Positions 58,386-64,000 of a stretch of DNA of 64,000 nt are shown here, piece by piece. The DNA comes from Xanthocytophaga agilis. GTDB lineage: Bacteria; Bacteroidota; Bacteroidia; Cytophagales; 172606-1. Each line of letters opens with the position of its first letter. Position 1 is the stretch's first letter. The position numbers and the translations under genes are program-made. Location: assembly GCF_030068605.1 (NCBI RefSeq), contig NZ_JASJOU010000021.1, positions 1 through 64,000 of the forward strand, read 5' to 3'. Below the pieces are notes generated by a model. The model was not told the origin of the DNA. It made no database searches and saw only the letters and a program-made list of their open reading frames with translations.

Positions 58386-59618
58386 ATGAAACTTATCCTT
58401 ATTCTTATTTTCCTCTTGTCTATCTTTCCGGATGGTGTGGGTATAGCTCAAACCACACGATATCGAAATCTGTTCAAAGAGGCAGGTTATAGCCAGGCAG
58501 ATATAGAGGCAAAGGTTGCGAAAGCCTATTACGACATCTTTGAAGGTCCCAACCGGGTATACTTTCAGGTTGGTGATACCATGGCTTATGTTTCAGATAT
58601 TAAAAATCATGATGCCCGTACGGAAGGACTCTCCTATGGGATGATGATAGCTGTTCAACTGAATAAAAAAGATGTATTTGATCGTATCTGGCGGTGGTCG
58701 AAAGCCTATCTGCAACATCAGAGTGGCCCACGGGAGGCATATTTTGCCTGGAGCATTAATCCCAAAACCATGAAGCGTAACTCCGAAGGATCGGCTTCGG
58801 ATGGAGAGCTTTATTATGTTACCAGCCTTTTGTTTGCGGCCAATAAGTGGGGCAACAGCACAGGCATTCATTATTACAATGAAGCCCGGCGTATACTGGA
58901 TGCCATGTGGAAGAAAGATGGGTCCGGAAACATATACAACCTGATTAATACTGAGCATAAACAAATCACCTTTGTTCCTGAAGGGAATGGCTATCAGTGG
59001 ACGGACCCATCGTATCACTTGCCGGCCTTTATGGAAGTATGGGCGTTGTATGCCAACGATGGACATGAATCGTTTTACAAAGTCTGTGCGGATACATCAC
59101 GGGCATTTCTGCACCGAGCCTGCCATCCTGTTACCGGACTAAATGCTGACTATACAGAATTTAGCGGAAAGCCACATGATACACCATGGTCGCCGTCTGC
59201 GTTTCGATATGATTCGTGGAGGGTTCCAATGAATATTGCCATGGACTATGTCTGGTTTGGTAAAGACAAAAAATGGCAACAGGAATATGCTAAACGCTTT
59301 CAAGGATTTCTCCGCTCAAAAGGCATTGACACGTTTGAAGACCAGTTTAATCTGGATGGTTCACGCCCGGAGTTTGTCCTGCAAGCGGGTCCGGAAAAAA
59401 AGCTCAGGCATTCGTTGGGTTTGGTGGCGACTGCGTCCTCTCTTTCTCTGATTAACTCGGATAAGAAAAGCCTTGACTTTGTGCATGCCCTATGGAAGGC
59501 TAAACTCGAACCTTACAACGATGGATATTTTGATCCCTATTATGATGGATTATTGTATTTATTCACCCTGATGCATCTGAGCGGAAAATACCAGATCATT
59601 ACTCCACAAACACATTAA
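58386..59618 (+). CDS. Glycoside hydrolase family 8: reducing-end xylose-releasing exo-oligoxylanase type
   Basis: 410 residues with a signal peptide (LILIFLLSIFPDGVGIAQ). The (alpha/alpha)6 barrel shows the general acid E80 in ARTEGLSYGMM and the probable base D276 in RYDSWRVPMN, plus YFAWSINPKTM and EGSASDGELYY, which line the cleft. This pattern and length fit Rex-type GH8 enzymes, which release xylose from the reducing end of xylo-oligosaccharides. The general GH8 call is sure, and the exo-xylanase subtype is supported by the locus. Found between esterase genes 43 and 54 bp away. Confidence 0.9.
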   Translation: MKLILILIFLLSIFPDGVGIAQTTRYRNLFKEAGYSQADIEAKVAKAYYDIFEGPNRVYFQVGDTMAYVSDIKNHDARTEGLSYGMMIAVQLNKKDVFDRIWRWSKAYLQHQSGPREAYFAWSINPKTMKRNSEGSASDGELYYVTSLLFAANKWGNSTGIHYYNEARRILDAMWKKDGSGNIYNLINTEHKQITFVPEGNGYQWTDPSYHLPAFMEVWALYANDGHESFYKVCADTSRAFLHRACHPVTGLNADYTEFSGKPHDTPWSPSAFRYDSWRVPMNIAMDYVWFGKDKKWQQEYAKRFQGFLRSKGIDTFEDQFNLDGSRPEFVLQAGPEKKLRHSLGLVATASSLSLINSDKKSLDFVHALWKAKLEPYNDGYFDPYYDGLLYLFTLMHLSGKYQIITPQTH

Positions 59619-59624
59619 CTTTAG

Positions 59625-61613
<1,989 letters not shown>

Positions 61614-61689
61614 TGATTTTGCATTATCTGGAAATATATACCATCCTGAATGTCAGATATAGGAGTTCGATCTGAAATCTTATAAATAC

Positions 61690-61723
61690 CAGAGCCTATA
61701 TTTTTAACAGAATGTAGGCTCTG
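61690..61723 (+). terminator. Terminator of the xylan locus
   Basis: The 9-bp perfect stem CAGAGCCTA / TAGGCTCTG with a 16-nt loop, followed by TGCTCTTTTG. It lies 77 bp past the stop of the last esterase. Confidence 0.65.
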
Positions 61724-61845
61724 TGCTCTTTTGACTGATTTTCAACTTTGTTGTTACTGGACGTGTCTTGTATTCTCTCAAATTGCTGTTCTTTGTATTA
61801 AAGTATTTAAGAAAACCTCAGTTTACTTCAACTCTGTTATAGGTA

Positions 61846-62340
61846 TTATGGTGTAATGGCTAGTAAAAGACTTTCTGAGGTGAGTGATTCCATTGCCTCG
61901 CAATCCCATAAAAGGACCATATCTCTTTCGTAAAGTAGCCGTCCCTCTATTTCAAAAGGTTCATTCAGATTAAAAGCAAGAACTTTGGGGCTGGTATGTT
62001 TTAAATCAAGAATATATTCTGCTCTTCTATCAAATTTTCCAATATAGAAACACTCCAATAGAAAATCCAGAGAGAGTAGGGTTAACGAATTTTGGGTAAG
62101 GCTAAAATCACAAACACATAATGGTGGCTCATACCCTTGGGCAGAATTGTTTTTATCTGCTCGAACAGAAACTTCTATAAAGTTAATATATTCATCATCA
62201 AACGGAGTAGTTATATTTAATTGTTCACCGGATTTAACAACCTGACAGAAAATCTGTCCTGCATCCACAATATGTTCATTTACCAGCAAAGCACACACCA
62301 ATGGTAATAGAATAAAATAACATGGTTGTTCAATAGACAA
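61846..62340 (-). CDS. Protein of unknown function
   Basis: 164 residues, starting MSIEQPCYFILLPLVCALL. The hydrophobic front may be the core of a globular domain or a signal. The rest is acidic and Leu/Phe-rich (YINFIEVSVRADKNN, LLSLDFLLECFYIGKFDRR, MVLLWDCEAMESLTSESLLL). Size and composition recall small cytosolic immunity-type or adaptor proteins, but I recognise no family. It is convergent with the xylan locus. Good coding appearance on the minus strand. Confidence 0.5.
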   Translation of the reverse strand: MSIEQPCYFILLPLVCALLVNEHIVDAGQIFCQVVKSGEQLNITTPFDDEYINFIEVSVRADKNNSAQGYEPPLCVCDFSLTQNSLTLLSLDFLLECFYIGKFDRRAEYILDLKHTSPKVLAFNLNEPFEIEGRLLYERDMVLLWDCEAMESLTSESLLLAITP

Positions 62341-62606
62341 AGAGATTGTTTTTTTGGTGCTAACAGGATATCATTCAAACTTAAAATACTCCCAAACTTT
62401 TGTTTTATCAATGGAGATCTATTTGTGTCAGGTATGCGCTAGTACAGACTGAAATCTTCTGTAGAAACAAGCTGCCGTTTTTGATTGATAAGAAGTATGC
62501 CTTCAGTTTGAGGAATCATATAAATAATTATCATTGTATCACTAGACAAACAGGACTCTGAGAATATACCTCAAAGTCCTGACCTTAAAATCCAGAGAGT
62601 AATAGA

Positions 62607-63320
62607 CTATCCATTAACAACAATAGTATGTGTCAGCATATATCCAGAAACTATACTTCCTGAGAAAATCCCCATTTCGTTAGCATAGCCATCTCTGAAG
62701 ATACTGTCATTTTTCAGTAATCTATCATGTACTCCCCGACCAACATAGTCTGGTACTGTTGTATAAAGTATTTGACACAAATCGTTAGAAAATGCTATTT
62801 GTCTGATTAATACTGAAGTTCCACTTGCACTATACATGTACATGAATATGTGGCAAACGACCTCTGTACCAACCCGGAAAAATACTTGTAAAAGAAACCT
62901 GTCCGTTAGAATCGTTGGCTTGCCGGCCTCTGAGCCAACTCACAGATTTCAATGCTCCATATTCGGAGTAGTTTCCTAAAGTGTTACAATGCCAGAGGTT
63001 AACTAATACTTCTGATAAGACTGCCTAGTCTGAATTTTTATTCTTAATAGTAATCTTTGCAGATAGATTAACTCCCAAACGATCTCCGAAAATGTTAGAT
63101 CTTACCAAAGAAGATAGCTTATGAATGGGGTAAGGTCCTGCTGTTTCCGTATTGGTGACAGTACAATTACTGCTAGGGTCTCCAGTTGTAGAACCTGTAG
63201 TGGAGCTTCCAGTTGTGAAGAGGGTGTCGATTCTTCTTTCTGGCAGGCTGCTACAAGTGAGGCAACTGTTAAAAAATCTAAGACAGATAAACTTCTTCTT
63301 AAAAATTCAGGTAGACTTTT
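62607..63320 (-). pseudogene. Decayed intradiol ring-cleavage dioxygenase-like lipoprotein
   Basis: Successive frames on the minus strand read as one protein: a lipoprotein signal (FLTVASLVAAC, then QKEES), TNTETAGPYP (compare the family's TEGPYP), VNLWHCNTLGNYSEYG, VSWLRGRQANDSNGQVSFTS, IFPGWYRGRLPHIHVHV, and a C-terminus in another frame ending SGYMLTHTIVVNG. The WY-x-GR-x-HIH metal-ligand region is diagnostic of the intradiol dioxygenase fold. At least two frameshifts and a stop (near 63028) break it. Intact relatives are secreted Fe(III) enzymes of uncertain substrate that are common in Bacteroidota. Confidence 0.75.
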
Positions 63321-63645
63321 TCAAGGATTACAAAAAACACCTTTTCACTTTCTGCAAATACACATATTCATGTATTGAACAGCCTTAAGTGAGCTACTAC
63401 TTTTGTGAAACCTCTGTCTAAAACAGCTTTCTCTGAATCTTAAATTGGTATGCACCTGGTCTACCATAATGGAGATGTGGACAGAATCTGAAAACTGGTT
63501 ATTAAAATCAATTTGACTCATGAAATATAACGCATTCATTAAGTGTTCGTTCATTTAGGCTATCGACAGCCGTTGTAATTGCTTCTGTTAATTTATCTCA
63601 TTCAGTTATACTCCTTTATCCTATAATCAATCCAACGAAAATTTT

Positions 63646-64000
63646 ATGAATCTTTCTGCATTTGCTCATTACCGTATTTCTTTCATTGCCTTCCTCTTCC
63701 TATTGCTTGTCATAGTAGCTTGTAAAAAAGATGATGCTCCAACAACACCATCCGTAAATACTGACTGTCAGGTAACTCGTGAAGAAGATGAGGAAGGATA
63801 TGTATTGTTTGAATACAATACTGATGAAAAGATAATTAAGGCATCCTCCTATGATAAAACAAAGAATAATGCTCTAGAAAGCACCTTATTCACTGATTAT
63901 ACCAATGGAAAGGTAGAAAAGATCCGGATTTTTTATAATGGAAAAAATTCTGGTACACCAGACATAACTGCTATGGCCACTACCAACGCCTCCGGCAAAA
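63646..64000 (+). CDS. Lipoprotein of unknown function (partial, runs off the window)
   Basis: The first 118 codons only. The ATG at 63646 opens a lipoprotein signal (ISFIAFLFLLLVIVAC, Cys about 25), followed by the acidic KKDD typical of surface-exported lipoproteins in Bacteroidota. The mature part so far is polar, with beta-type stretches (GYVLFEYNTDEKIIKASSYD, KVEKIRIFYNGKNSG). This pattern resembles secreted repeat proteins that track formatting such as YD-like units, but no family can be assigned from this fragment. Confidence 0.7.
   Translation, partial: MNLSAFAHYRISFIAFLFLLLVIVACKKDDAPTTPSVNTDCQVTREEDEEGYVLFEYNTDEKIIKASSYDKTKNNALESTLFTDYTNGKVEKIRIFYNGKNSGTPDITAMATTNASGK

Noticed and set aside
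63121-63554. Several overlapping ORFs on both strands at 63.1-63.5 kb
   Set aside because: They are shadows of the decayed dioxygenase gene or AT-rich chance frames, and none has a coherent motif.

Overview
The window looks like a chromosome segment of a free-living, AT-rich member of Bacteroidota, probably order Cytophagales. The evidence is three SusC/SusD outer-membrane transport pairs, a hybrid two-component (HTCS) sensor-regulator, and promoters of the Bacteroidota type (TTTG-N19-TAnnTTTG). It opens in the 5' end of a 16S rRNA gene read leftward, preceded by its own promoter and a leader of about 545 nt.

Layout. (1) 1-7.2 kb: 16S start, a serine hydrolase broken by one in-frame stop, a convergent Lrp regulator / MFS exporter pair, an SDR-TetR pair with matching palindromic operators, and a frameshifted SMI1/KNR4-like gene. 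(2) 7.2-14.5 kb: a palindromic dispersed repeat; a giant secreted fusion (ThuA + PQQ-type glucose/sorbosone dehydrogenase + PKD + cytochrome c + carbohydrate-binding-like + lipocalin-like); a divergent NUDIX-type regulator sharing a symmetric operator with it; a receiver protein and small genes. (3) 14.5-24.4 kb: a leftward operon YceI - TPR lipid/His-rich protein - unknown - DUF1684 - SusC - SusD behind a SAM-I-type (S-box) riboswitch. (4) 25.5-37.6 kb: a second leftward operon SusC - SusD - two DoxX-like membrane proteins - cytochrome c - SoxC-type molybdopterin sulfite dehydrogenase - FAD oxidoreductase - remnant of a YeiH-type transporter. (5) 37.8-40.0 kb: a second, inverted, 98.6% identical copy of the promoter-riboswitch cassette, now orphaned, followed by a wrecked transposase. 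(6) 40.2-61.6 kb: a rightward xylan polysaccharide-utilization locus: HTCS, SusC/D, GH43, CE6, an acetyl-esterase-type hydrolase, GH8 and four CE1 esterase genes carrying five CE1 domains. (7) 61.8-64 kb: an unknown gene, a decayed intradiol-dioxygenase lipoprotein and the start of another lipoprotein.

The most interesting part is 14.5-38 kb. Two SusC/D operons are tied together by one palindrome, TCTCTAC-N7-GTAGAGA, placed 4-5 nt upstream of the -33 element in three promoters. One operon also carries a SAM riboswitch. The other encodes sulfite-oxidase and DoxX chemistry and has a long 5' leader that folds on paper into a three-way junction. I infer a co-regulated system for capture and oxidation of a sulfur compound. 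The substrate cannot be read from the sequence.

Several genes carry single-base lesions (serine hydrolase, SMI1-like gene, 24.7-25.3 kb gene, dioxygenase, transposase). The window therefore mixes intact operons with clear gene decay, or contains some sequencing errors.
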